Assembly (NCBI GenBank): GCA_040954595.2
Contig: CM082590.2
Location: forward strand, 6,758,001-6,822,000
Origin: Balanoglossus misakiensis
Taxonomy: Eukaryota; Hemichordata
DNA: 64,000 nt
Direction of reading: 5' to 3'
The notes under the pieces were generated by a model. That model was not told the origin of the DNA and did not search any database. It worked only from the letters and a program-made list of their open reading frames with translations. The stretch's first letter is position 1, and each line of letters starts with the position of its first letter. Shown here piece after piece: positions 23,201-32,519 of the stretch. Made by a program: the position numbers and the translations under genes.

Positions 23201-26200
23201 CGAGAGGTGAACTGTCTGATGAGGAAGATGATGAAGGTATGGAACTTCTGAAAGACGTTTCCTCTTTTAATCTATTTTAACCCTTTCACAACAATGGTTC
23301 AGTCCAAACTCATTGTTTTCTAAGTTTAGTTGGACTTTAATAGGGGAGAAAGGGTTACGGTAGTACACAACTCAAAAATCTACATTTTTCAATTTTTTCT
23401 CATATTTTGCTCAAAGCAACTTATTAATTTTAATTAAGATTAATTTTAATGAGCGAGAACATTTTACCAAGTTTATCTAAAAATCAACCATGATGAACAC
23501 GCTGTTATATTTGATCACTAAATTTAATTTTTGACTGAGGTCTGCAAAATGATATAAAAATGACCGTATTAGAAGTAGGATTTCTGGCTTATTGTCAGTG
23601 TATATGATCACATGGAGATTGTTTCATGTGTGGGGAGATCTTTAGACTTCATCTTTTTTCTCTCCCAAAATCAACCATGATGAGGCGGTGCCGTTTCATT
23701 TTATCACTCACTGAATTTAAATTTTAGACTGACTTCTGCAAATATGAAAATGGCAGTTTGATTTCTAGCTGTTGTCAATGTATATGAACACATGGAATTC
23801 GTAGAGTGCGGACATCCCTAAGTAGTTTTTGTTTCACATGTGGAGTTCTTTTGACATCTTTTTTTCTCTCAACGTTTCAGAAATGGAAACAGACAACTCG
23901 CAGGAAAATTCTACAACTGGCAAGAAGCCGCCGACTAAAGTCAGGAATACATTGGTGAATGGGGTTTCTGACGAGACTGATAAGAATTCTACAGTAAGTG
24001 TTTGTTGATGAGTGCGTTCAGTAAAACCTTGTCTAGTACTGTAGAATACTTGAAAGGGACAAAGTCTCTCTCTCGCTGCCCTTTTTCCATTAATTACGTT
24101 TGATACAAGACACCGTTTATGTTATTCTACATGTGGATATATAGTGAATCAACGTTCGACCATACACACCTCCCAGGACAAAGTCTCTCTCTCGCTGCCC
24201 TTTTTCCAATAATTGTGTTCGATACAAGACACTGTTTATGTTATCCTACATGTGGATATATAGTGAATCAACGTTCGACCACACACAACTTCCATCTTGT
24301 AGACACGAGAGTGAAATACTCACCAAACTGAATAATCGGTCTCTACCATTTATTCATTTTGGCGGGATTTTTACTCTCATATCCTACAAACGGGATGGAA
24401 GTTGTGTGTGGTTGAACATTGATTGTTTCAAGACAATGTACATAACTTATTCTTCGTAAAGTAACACGATTTTGTTTCTTTGTTTCAGGACGATGTATAT
24501 AATTTATTCTATGTCAACAATCACTGGTATCTCTTCTTTCGCCTTCATCAAATTATCTGCGCCCGATTGGGGAAAATGTATCACCAAGCCCTCCTCATCG
24601 CACAACAGGATGGACCGGTCTCTAAGTCCAATAAAGAAAGTACAGCCGTGGCACTCCGACTTAGGCCTCTAAGTGAGTTTTTTTTACCTGCGTACCGCAT
24701 TGGTTTGGTCCAACTCCATTGTTCTCAGTGGCAGTGTTGGGTCTTATTGTGTCTAAATGGGGGTGTGAAGGGTTAACTCACAGTGTCATTGTGTGGTGCA
24801 GCAAAGTATCAGTATATTGTAGGCCTCTAAGTGAGTCTTTTTACCTCAGTACGGCAATGGTTTGGTCCAAATCCATCGTTCTCAATGGCAGTGTTGGGTC
24901 TTATTGCATCTAAATGTGGGTGAACATGTAGAATTTAGGAAATATCTTGAGAAATATCTTTCCTGAACGGGCACCCACCTTGGAGTAATCCTTATCAGCC
25001 ATGACTTAGGACAAAAAAATTAACAAATTTACAGAGTTGTGATAAGACAACTTTATTTGAAACAGATATTTTGCTGCATATGATTTTATGAAACATAAAT
25101 TATAAATTGTGCACTTTTTTTTCAATTTCTCGTACATTGTTTTGAAGGCAGGCAGTTTTGTTGTACTTTGTTTTGAAAGCAAGCATTTTTGTTGTACTTT
25201 GTTTTGAAAGCAAACAGTTTTGTCGTACTTTGTTTTAAAAGCAAGCAGTTTTGTCTTACTTTGTTTTGAAAGCAGGCAGTTTTGTCGTACTTTGTTTTGA
25301 AAGCAAGCAGTTTTGTCCTACTTTGTTTTGAAAGCAGGCAGTTTTGTCTTACTTTGTTTTGAAAGCAAGCAGTTTTGTCCTACTTTGTTTTAAAAGCAAG
25401 CAGTTTTGTCTTACTTTGTTTTGAAAGCAAGCAGTTTTGTCCTACTTTGTTTTGAAAGCAAGCAGTTTTGTCCTACTTTGTTTTAAAAGCAAGCAGTTTT
25501 GTCTTACTTTGTTTTGAAAGCAGGCAGTTTTGTCGTACTTTGTTTTGAAAGCAAGCAGTTTTGTCCTACTTTGTTTTGAAAGCAGACAGTGTAACTGACA
25601 AACTAAATATTTTATTTTTTGACGTTAACAGGCGAACTGGAACCGCGAGATTACTACCCGGCATTTCTGGAGCTGGTGAGGAATTTACTGGACGGAAATG
25701 TGGAGAGTACACAGTACGAAGATCAGATGAGAGAAATGTATGGTATCCATGCATATATCTCATTTACTATGGATAAACTGGTTCAGAGTATTGTCAGACA
25801 GGTTAGTGTGCACAGATCTTTTGTGCTGTCGTGTGCAGTGTCTCAGAAGGTTGTTGTTCATTTATTGAAGGGACAAAGTCTCTCTCTCGCTGCCTTTTTT
25901 CATTAAAGCCTCAGTATTTCTCGTAGGGGCAAAATTTTGTTTGAAACGGCATCTATAATTTCTAAAAGTAGATGATAATTGATACTGAATCGAACAGTCA
26001 TCATCCCCAGCTCTGCTCATAAACTCATACAATTTACAATATAACGAGTGAAGAATGACTTTCTGTCCGGACAGAAAGTCACGTGAGTGTTGACACACGT
26101 GACTAGTGCGCATGCGCACTCAAATGTGAATCTATGCGGAAGAGGTTTGGTCGCCCCAAATCAAGCGACTCAGCGAAGAAATGCGCACTAATTCGGCGAA

Positions 26201-29200
26201 ATTTTGGGAAGATAACTTTATGGGAGAAATCAGTCGATGGAACCAGATCAAATCCGAAAATGGTCTGACCATCAAAATGTCAAAGTGGCACGTTTGCTGA
26301 TCGACATGTACAACATTTCCGTTGTAAACAAACCCGCGCATCATTTCAAGTGTTACGGGCAATATTTACAGCTTGCACGTAGCTACAGTTGCCCAAACCT
26401 TTCTTCTATCTTCATTATATAGTATTCCATGATGAATGTACGGGAAAAACGGGCATTTTTCGATGATCAAAAATGGATACACACGAGAAATACTGGGGCT
26501 TTAATTATGTTTGATACAAGACACCGTTTATGTTTTTCTACATGTGGATATATAGTGAATTAACGTTCGACCATACACAACTTCCATCCCACTTGCAGAC
26601 ACGAGAGTGAAAAACTCGCCAAAATGAATAATTGGTCTCTACCATTTATCCATTTTGGCGAGATTTGTACTTTCATATCTACAAACGGAATGGAAGTTGT
26701 GTGTGGTTGAATGTTGATTCACTATATATGCACATGTACATTAATATAAACGGTGTCTTGTATCAAACATAATTAATGGAAATGGGCAGCGAGAGAGAAT
26801 AACAAATCTGCAGTGTCTCAGTAGGTTGTCATTCATGTATTTTGCAGCCTGCATTGCAACTGCACTTTTATATTGTTAGTAACATTGCGCATTTGTGGTA
26901 CCACAATATTGAAAATTTTTGTATATTTTTTTTTCAGCTTCAGCACATGGTGACTGAGGACATCAATGTTAGTCTGAGTGATTTGTATTTACAAGAGAGG
27001 AAGACGGGCGGGGCCGGCGGTAGTCATGGCAGCCAACCGGCTAGATCCAGTCTGGAGTCCATGTACCAAAGAAAAGCTGAACAGCAGTTGTCTGATGAAC
27101 AAAATGTCTTCAAAATCTGTTATGTAAGTATTTAATGTCCCCTCAGTTTGTGTTGAGCTGATTTCATTATGGAGATATCGTTAGAACTCTGTTTTATATT
27201 TATTTGTGTAGATTTAAAACAATCAGTGTGCTTCTTTGGAAGATTTTTGGACAAGTATTACCGAGAATGTGTGAATAATAGAATCTCACACTCCTTAAGG
27301 ATCATATGTCTCACTCAAGTGTGGGACAAAATATCCCCGACGAGTGGGAGAAATATGATCCCAGATCCTTGGTGGTGAGATTCTATTTCTCACACGACCA
27401 CAAATTAACAAACAAATTCGTATTAGAAACATTGAATTATCAACTCTGGAACTGTCGTCTGGCACGTTGTAGTTTCTGTCCGTTTATTACACTTTAGATG
27501 ACATTTAGTGAGTGTGGATGAAATAACGACTTCGTTCTCAGTGGCCAGGAGTGTGAGAAATTCTGAACCTCAACCCAACCCCTGTATCTGTTCATGAAGA
27601 AATATCTTTTCATGTTTAGGGCACTCTAACATTTTTTTTTACATTGACAGTTCTTTGTAACAATCAATGTGCCCCTTTGGTAGATTTTATAGACACTGAC
27701 TCATTACAGAGAAAATTTCTCTAAATCAACCCAGCCCCTGTACAATCTAGTCATGAAGAAATATCTTATCATGTTGAGGGTGCTCTAACTTATTTTCCTC
27801 TTTACGTTGACAGTTCAAGGATGCCAAGAAACTGACGTTTGAGTTGTTGGACACGGACGAAGATCACAGCGACGACCCTGTGGAAGTGGAGAAGTGGTCG
27901 GATTACGTGGAGAGATACGTTGGGAATGAGAATACCACACCGGAGCTCCGAGAAGCGCTGTCCAGAAAACCAGTCTTCTTACCAAGGTGAGATAATAGTT
28001 AATAAGCAGTTAATTGTATGGCTGTAATGGTTTGGTTCAAATCATTGTTTCCTGAAGGAAAGTTGGATTTCTACTGAGGGAAACCGGGGGTGAGGGTACC
28101 CCCTTTCACCACAATGGTATTGTCCAAATCCATTGTTTTCTATGGTAGACCTGGACCTCTATAGAGGGAACTGGGGTGAAAGGGTTAAATCTCTTTAGAG
28201 GTCCAATTACCATTGAAAACAATTGGATTTGGTGGTGAATGTGGTAACACTATTACAGTACTTCTGTGGGTTAGGGTAAGGATGCAAGACTAGCCACACT
28301 AATAGGAAGATTCACCCTTTCACCACCATGGTTGTTTTATGGTAAAGTTCCATCTCTATAGAAGGAACTGGGGGTGAAATGGTTTTTATTTTTCGCTGAT
28401 TGATAAAATCGGCTGAATTAAATCCCAATGAAATTGTTAAATAACGATACAGCGCGTAGCCAAATCTGTGAATGTAAAACCCAGTGAATGTGTCCCATCA
28501 TCAAAAGAGTGAAATTAAAAGCTAGATTTGGAGAGCGCCGCCTAGAGTCCACTGACCTTCTCTGCTCCCTCTCTCTCTCTCTCCAGGAATGTGCGGCGAG
28601 GGCGTCAGCAGAGAGCGGGCAGCGACACGGACTCGGCCAGCGAAGACACGGAGAAAGAGAAGAAAGAGAAAAGTGAGGAGAAGGAGCCCGGAAACGAGAC
28701 GAAGGTGAAGGAAGAGAAAGAGAATGTAGCGGAAGACATGGCTGGGGTGGAGATGGCGAGTAACATGGAGTGTAAATTTAATCTGAACTCTTATAAGATG
28801 GTGTATGTTGTGAACTCGGAGGATTATATGTACAGGAGGTCTGCTATGAAGAAAGCCAGAGAGGTAAGTGAAAATGCTGTGTATTGGGGTTGTGAGGAGA
28901 GAGAGGGGAGGGAGAGATAACCATGGGGGGGGGGGGGGGGTGAGAGAGGAGGAAGATAGACAGCCATGTTGGAGAGAGAAGGGGGGTTAGCGGAAACTAC
29001 TGTGTATGGGGGATTGAGAAAGGAGGAAGAGATAGACAGTGTGTGTGTGTTTGTGTGTGCATTGAGCATGAGTGAAAGAGTGATGACATTTCACTTGCTT
29101 GTGTCTGTATTGTGCTAACGTGCGTACTTTTGTTTAGGGTGTGTTAGGGAACTTTGATCCAAATTGTTGTGTACGAGCTTTTGATTGATCCAGGATTGCT

Positions 29201-29595
29201 ATTCAAGTAAGAGAATAAACTGGCGACACATAGATTGAAAAGATTTTAAAAAATCGGGTCTATGAAAATAAGTTTGGATGCGTTTCAATGAACAGAAAAA
29301 AACGTCATTTTGACAACTCTTCTAATGAACGTCTTTTGAACTTTCGTGTTCTCAGTCGCATCCCGTGATATCCGCCAAACTCCATCAGCGTTTCCGACGC
29401 TGGCTGGGAACCTGGGAGGAGACGAACATCTCGGAGGAGCAACACAACAGCTGCAAGGACTGGTTGCTGGGCAACTACGAGGAGATCAAGGCGTGCGAAA
29501 CTCAGGAAACCCACGTGAAGACAGACAGTCTGGACTATTGTAAATACACGGTGGTGTACGAGGAGGAGGCGCCCTCGACGACGTCGTCATCGTAA
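11252..29595 (+). CDS. sin3a: SIN3-family transcriptional corepressor, 21 coding exons, about 1,329 aa
   Basis: Scaffold of the nuclear SIN3-HDAC corepressor complex. It binds repressors through PAH domains and recruits class I histone deacetylases. All 21 coding exons have GT-AG borders and join in frame to TAA at 29593-29595 (3,990 nt). The length is close to vertebrate SIN3A (about 1,270 aa). Order: Gln/His-rich N-terminus, PAH1 (residues about 115-183), PAH2 (about 343-425), PAH3 (about 511-580), HDAC-interacting region (about 600-800), and the C-terminal SIN3 domain from about 925. Start: ATG at 11252 is followed by ATG at 11261, which has the better context (CACCATGA) and matches the MKR start of vertebrate SIN3A, so 11261 may be used. 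An upstream ATG at 11246 stops at once. Exon coordinates are in the three block entries. Paralogue choice (SIN3A or SIN3B) is not meaningful if the lineage has a single gene. Confidence 0.95.
13179..14358 (+). mobile_element. TTAA-type MITE, family J, enlarged by an internal tandem array
   Basis: The left end TAAGGATGTACGCGCAGAAC and right end CGATCGTACATCCTTTAA form an inverted repeat. The right two-thirds (TCATTGGTCAAATAAAAT, AGCGCGGTGACCCCTAT) match the element at 54297-54716. The normal element is about 420 bp; this one is about 1.18 kb because a 110-bp segment is present eight times. It lies in SIN3 intron 3. Confidence 0.8.
13201..14080 (+). repeat. 110-bp tandem repeat, eight copies
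   Basis: AACCTGTGCG recurs at 13211, 13321, 13431, 13541, 13651, 13761, 13871 and 13981, a period of exactly 110. Two sequence variants exist (TCTATTCCAACATT and TCTCTTCCTACATT), and copies 3-6 are nearly identical. Because 110 is not a multiple of 3, each frame stays open for about 300 bp. These frames are not genes. Confidence 0.95.
14417..14640 (+). mobile_element. Family L MITE (TTAA type, diverged)
   Basis: It runs from TTAAAGCTCCACTATCTGCC to TTGGCAGCTATTGGGGCTTT, an imperfect inverted repeat. The fuller copy is at 58530-58887. It shares the GTGTGACACCCATTTATTA core. Confidence 0.6.
14715..14945 (+). pseudogene. Duplicated 5' end of SIN3 coding exon 4 (decoy acceptor and 25 bp of exon)
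   Basis: At 14886 TACAG is followed by GATTTGCATACGCTTGGTTT and GATGT, repeating the true exon start at 15238 with one mismatch. The preceding intron (ACATGAGATTGATTGA, ATTTGATTT) is also duplicated. A more decayed third copy (GAATTTGAGGTCCAAAGGAAG) precedes it at about 14750. The open frame after the decoy acceptor runs about 25 codons with no obvious donor, so it is probably not spliced in. Confidence 0.7.
15035..15200 (+). mobile_element. Family E MITE (TA type)
   Basis: It runs TACAGTCAAACCTCTCTATA ... AACAGGGGTTTTACCGTA. The family consensus ends TACAGTCAAACC / GGTTTGACTGTA and carries the GTGGCCAGTCAAGGGACTTT and TTGCACAGGGACTGTAACA cores. Other copies: 17360, 21536, 22826, 40348, 56913 and 59907. 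Confidence 0.85.
16340..16540 (+). repeat. CT-rich low-complexity tract
   Basis: About 200 nt of pyrimidine tract directly after the donor of SIN3 coding exon 5. It produces Ser/Pro/Leu-rich spurious frames. Confidence 0.9.
17106..17270 (+). mobile_element. Family G MITE (TA type)
   Basis: TACAGTAAAACTCCAATTAT ... ATAATTGGAGTTTTACTGTA, a near-perfect long inverted repeat of about 165 bp. The second copy is at 56410-56589. Confidence 0.9.
17360..17505 (+). mobile_element. Family E MITE
   Basis: It contains TCTATAGTGGCCAGTCAAGG and ends CACAGGTTTGACTGTA. The left end has lost its TACAGT. Confidence 0.8.
17729..18031 (+). mobile_element. Family D MITE (complete)
   Basis: TTAA, CCCTAATGCTACTGGGCGTC ... 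CTTGACAGCGTTAGGG, TTAA. The same internal motifs (ACACTTGGCAGTCTGAGCC, GAGGGTCTTGTATAGGCCC) occur in the copies at 9619, 12458-12696 (partial), 20757-20944 (partial) and 32205. Confidence 0.85.
18336..18713 (+). mobile_element. Family A MITE (18336-18428) and family F MITE (18506-18713)
   Basis: A: CCACCCCCAGTTCCCTATG ... CATGGTGGTGAAAGGGTTAA. F: TACTGTAAAACACTTTATTT ... AAATAAAGTGTTTTACAGG, an about 208-bp TA-type inverted repeat with a CpG-containing core (TTCGCGAGCAATAAATTTTC). Both are in SIN3 intron 8. Confidence 0.85.
19490..20160 (+). pseudogene. Tandem 5'-partial copies of SIN3 coding exon 10
   Basis: The real exon begins at 20222 after CAG. Partial copies with their own acceptors begin at 19678, 19857 and 20035 (spacing 179, 178 and 187 bp). 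Each carries TCATC(T/C)TGCAAACGTTAC and TTGCCCAA, then departs from the real exon after ACCCAAAGTCAA into a shared tail (AATGATTTCTTTCAAAATCA). The copy at 19857 has an internal deletion. A short start remnant lies near 19608 and a tail-only remnant near 19496. Copies at 19678 and 20035 keep the exon frame open past the homology but have no obvious donor. I interpret this as serial tandem duplication of an acceptor plus half-exon unit. Confidence 0.85.
20457..20944 (+). mobile_element. Family C MITE (20457-20649) followed by a partial family D MITE (20757-20944)
   Basis: C: TTGA (decayed TTAA), AGGTATACGGTCACC ... GGTGACTGTATACCT, TTAA. D: the right-hand 190 bp of the family, ending CAGCATTAGGGTTAA. 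Both lie in SIN3 intron 10. Confidence 0.8.
21262..21673 (+). mobile_element. Family A MITE (21262-21355) and partial family E MITE (21536-21673)
   Basis: A: TTAACCCTTTCACCCCCTG ... GATGGTGAAAGGGGTTAA. E: it begins within the family (AAACTGGCCTTTATAGACAGG) and ends ACACAGGTTTGACCGTA. Confidence 0.75.
22826..23037 (+). mobile_element. Family E MITE (22826-23002) with an adjoining poly-G run (23017-23037)
   Basis: TACAGTCAAACCTGTCTATA ... CACAGGTTTGACTGCA, followed by 21 G residues. It lies in SIN3 intron 13. Confidence 0.85.
23470..23880 (+). repeat. Two-copy tandem duplication reaching the acceptor of SIN3 coding exon 15
   Basis: Copies at about 23478-23665 and 23666-23880 share AAAATCAACCATGATGA, TTTGACTGAGGTCTGCAAA-like and CAGTGTATATGATCACATGG-like blocks. 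Each ends in a CATCTTTTTTCTCTC pyrimidine tract. Only the second ends in a usable CAG. Confidence 0.7.
24050..24425 (+). mobile_element. Family B MITE with a duplicated left end
   Basis: Foldback family: GGGACAAAGTCTCTCTCTCG at the left, with the mirrored ACAACTTCCATC / GATGGAAGTTGTGTG arms. The left about 120 bp is repeated (24058 and 24178). The right end is truncated. Confidence 0.75.
24780..24925 (+). pseudogene. Duplicated donor end of SIN3 coding exon 16
   Basis: AGGCCTCTAA|GTGAGT occurs at the real exon end (donor at 24673) and again 158 bp downstream (donor-like site at 24831). The following intron (TTTTTACCT, GGCAGTGTTGGGTCTTATTG) is also repeated. Only about 10 bp of exon is in the copy, so it is a decoy donor rather than an exon. 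Confidence 0.75.
25130..25592 (+). repeat. 31-bp tandem repeat, about 14 copies
   Basis: The unit reads CTTTGTTTTGAAAGCAAGCA, then GTTTTGTCCTA. Variants alternate (CAGGCAG/CAAGCAG; GTCGTAC/GTCTTAC/GTCCTAC) in an order suggesting multi-unit duplications. It ends just upstream of SIN3 coding exon 17 (25632). Confidence 0.95.
25867..26800 (+). mobile_element. Family B MITE split by a 594-bp TTAA-flanked element (family M)
   Basis: B's left end (GGGACAAAGTCTCTCTCTCG) runs to CATTAA at 25906 and resumes at TTAATTATGTTTGATACAAG (26501). The insert, 25907-26500, has ends AGCCTCAGTATTTCTCGT / ACGAGAAATACTGGGGCT and a duplicated TTAA. Inside it is a perfect palindrome around 26056-26079 (GACTTTCTGTCC and its complement). 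B is older than the insert. Confidence 0.9.
27190..27813 (+). repeat. Repeated intron segment with a decoy acceptor before SIN3 coding exon 19
   Basis: CATTGACAG|TTC at 27651 mirrors the true acceptor CGTTGACAG|TTC at 27814, with matching upstream sequence (CATGAAGAAATATCTT, AGGG..CTCTAAC). A third related segment (ACAATCAGTGTGCTTCTTTG) is at about 27218. A separate short hairpin (AGAATCTCACA ... GTGAGATTCT) lies at 27255-27405. Confidence 0.65.
28105..28386 (+). mobile_element. Two diverged family A MITEs
   Basis: CCCTTTCACCACAATGGTAT ... GGGGTGAAAGGGTTAA at 28109-28187, and CCCTTTCACCACCATGGTT ... GGGGGTGAAATGGTTT at 28313-28385. Both are in SIN3 intron 19. Confidence 0.75.
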
Positions 29596-29664
29596 CACAA
29601 ACCCGATGCGTGTTTTCTTTTTTGTGTGGACAGATTTTTTGGATGATACCTTTTTGGACTGAGG

Positions 29665-29970
29665 CAGGGTTCTCCCCAGGCTGGTCAGCAGTGGTCAGGG
29701 CCAACTCCACTCTACTCTGGCAAACAAAGGCTGCCAGCAGGCAATATAGTGTGTACTCAATTCAGTCTAATGTCTCATTTTGATACATTGATGAATGGGT
29801 ATGACTTGCAACAGACATGAATATTAATGGTATGCGTATTAATATTCATGAATATTAATGAATATGTTAATTAATATTCATAATTATTAATGAATACAAA
29901 TGTATGTTTATTGGTATTCGTGAATATTAATGAGTAGCCAGCACTCAAGTCAAGCTGGGGGAGAACCCTG
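29665..29970 (+). mobile_element. hAT-like short element with an AT-palindrome core
   Basis: The ends CAGGGTTCTCCCCAGGCTGG and CAAGCTGGGGGAGAACCCTG are inverted repeats. The CAGGG start is typical of hAT termini. The core (29815-29936) is a cluster of ATTAATATTCATGAATATTA-type palindromes. A truncated relative is at about 58946-59060. It lies 70 bp after the SIN3 stop, so it is probably transcribed in the 3' UTR. Confidence 0.65.
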
Positions 29971-32204
29971 CTGAAGTATAGTAAGATTATTGGTGGAAAG
30001 TTTCTGTCAGAAGGGGGGAAACTGAACAGCTCTCTTGGTTTCTTGACTACAGTATGAATTTGTTAAGTCCGAAACGACAATTATTGTTGGTCATTGAGAA
30101 AAGCAATCTTGTATTAAATTGTTTTGTTTTGATGGAATTGTGTCTCCAACAGCAATTCTGACCTCAAAAACTGTGACATCATCATTTTATGACCCCAAAA
30201 CTTGTGACATCATCACTTTACGACTTCAAAAATTGTGACATCATCACTTTATGGTAATCACTACTAATTTACACTACAGAAAAACATGGCTGGCATCACA
30301 AAGGTATGTTTTATGCTATAACCACTGAACATGTTTGGGAAATGACTGGTGTCGTAAAAACAATTATATGACATCATTCTACTCTATCACATGGTGACTT
30401 CACAGTTCAATGTGACAGGAAACTATGAAAGTGTGTTTAGTTTTCTCGTTTGTGCACAGATAGCAGTGACTGATTTGAGAAGGGTGTAATTATGTGAATA
30501 AGTCTTTACAAACGAGTCCATCCCTGATTAAGTCGAGTGGACTAACCTTCCGTCTGAAGCACAGGTGGTTTATTCCATTATTGGGGAATGAAACGGGGGT
30601 GGTGATTGTTAGTTTGGAGGGGAGAGGAGTTTGAAGAGATGAGATATATTTTTTGATACATGGTGACTTTTTTTTTATCGTCACCACAGGGTACAACACT
30701 GCCACGTATGGAAATATTTTACAACTGCTGTATTTGAATCCGACATCTGCTTCTTGACGATTTTCAGTCAAAAGCGAGTTTTCTTCTAAGAAAAACACCC
30801 TACGGTCTGTTGTTACGGTGATGACAAGACAAGGTTGTCCAAGATTTTTGCCAAGTTGTCCCACTCCACCCCTCTGTCCGAATGGACCGGCCTTGTTAAC
30901 AATGGGACTGTTCCATTACCTTGGGATGTACAGGGGTGACCGGCTTCCAAGCCACAGGTTGTAAATACTTTCATATAAATATATATAAATATAGACACCT
31001 AGTGATTTCTGTAAAACATGAAATTTTGCAGTTTGTGTGTTGGTACCAGTCCAGAAACACTGTACTCCAGACATTGTATAATTAGTGTGATGTGCGCCCT
31101 CTGGGTCCACTACTAGGAGAGTATGTGTACAGGTTCGAAAGCAATAATTTCTTTCCCATAAAATATTTTGTGGTTCTTTTTTTTTGGCAAATTAGCAGAT
31201 AGTTTTCATTTTGGCTATAGTTTGTTATAGCAATCTTTGTACACACTTCCCTTCCTTTTCATTAGGGCTACTCAAGAATAATGTCGCACACAGACAACTG
31301 CAGTGTTCTATAGAAAACAGACACGGGATATAGAGCATAATATGTGTACAAATCAATGTGGGTTAGCGCGTTCATAGGAATATACATATTTCTATGGCCG
31401 TTTTCACATGTGATTTTTGTCTGTACCGTTGCGCGTTCGAATTCCGGGATTTCATCTATTTTTCCAGGCCCACATCACGCTTGGAAAAAAAACGTCTTGT
31501 CAGCTTACTTTTAAAAATCCACAACAAAATTTAGGAAATTTCACAAATGTCAAAATTGTTAATCTAAGCGAGAAAAACTGACGCCATTATGCATTTCAGA
31601 ATCGTTATTTCATTAGTTCTGTCCGCGTTGCAAATTGTACATTTTTTCTTTCGTTTTTTTTTTGTAGGTGGGGACGGTCGGTCTATGTTTTCATAAATTT
31701 TAGCAACTTACAAATGATAGTATCGGTATTTGACAAAACTAAAAAGACGTTTGTTGCTGGGTCCCAGTACTCGTAATTTCACTTTCTACTTCGAAAATGA
31801 AAATTATATATATACACCATACCAAAAAATGAGCAGCCATTTTATAAAACTATGCCATTCATCGATTTTTTGAATTAAGAAAAAATAAAAGATGCACTGT
31901 ATAAAAGTACAAAATTTGACAACTTTTGTAACATATTCTGAAAAGAAATCAAGCCAAATATTTTTACAGAATAAAATTTTTGTTTTATTTGTTGAAAATT
32001 CAAAAAGTTCAAAATGGCTGGTCTGATTTGTAGATCTTCCAGTGTGATAGTCTGTTGAGTGTTTCCTCCACTGTTCTTTGGAGCGCTCTTGTCTGTTGTA
32101 TACATATACCTACTATGACTCATGGAGTTATTTGACATCCTAATATTATAATAAAGCTGTCTTGTTTTTTTTTTCAATGAAAACATTTTTGTGCGTCTAT
32201 TAAT

Positions 32205-32519
32205 TTAACCCTAATGCTACCGGGTGTCATACCTGTTTAAAGTGTCAAGTCCCTAAAATACGTATTTGCCACTTTTTCTTCTAAAACGTATTTTGACTGT
32301 CTTGACATTGCTCTCATACGTACTTAGACACACTTGGCAGTCTGAGCCCCCTGTAAAATGTACCAAATCGCACTGGTTTGCATTGTATTGGTCTGAGGGT
32401 CTTGTATAGGCCCTACTGATTAACAAGCACTTGGCAGTCTAACAGGCCTGGGAGCCAGGATTCTAGGCACGGTGGAAATCTAACCAGTTTCACAACTGAC
32501 TTGGCAGTGTTAGGGTTAA
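32205..32519 (+). mobile_element. Family D MITE (complete)
   Basis: TTAA, CCCTAATGCTACCGGGTGTC ... TTGGCAGTGTTAGGG, TTAA. It has the same architecture as the copy at 17729. Confidence 0.85.

Larger units (their letters stand above)
22661..29595 (+). other. sin3a: SIN3 exon block 3: C-terminal region
   Basis: Exons 22661-22778, 23129-23236, 23881-23993, 24489-24672, 25632-25801, 26938-27123, 27814-27986, 28587-28863 and 29356-29595. Recognisable SIN3 segments are [81 protein letters not shown] and [20 protein letters not shown] charged Glu/Lys linker (exon 20) precedes the last conserved block. The final 80 residues, including LHQRFRRWL, end in SSS. Confidence 0.93.

Noticed and set aside
25130-25592. 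CRISPR-like regular repeats
   Set aside because: The 31-bp units are directly adjacent with no unique spacers, in an animal intron.
9619-32519. TTAACCCTAA motifs that look telomere-like
   Set aside because: They occur singly as the ends of family D elements next to TTAA target sites, not as tandem arrays.
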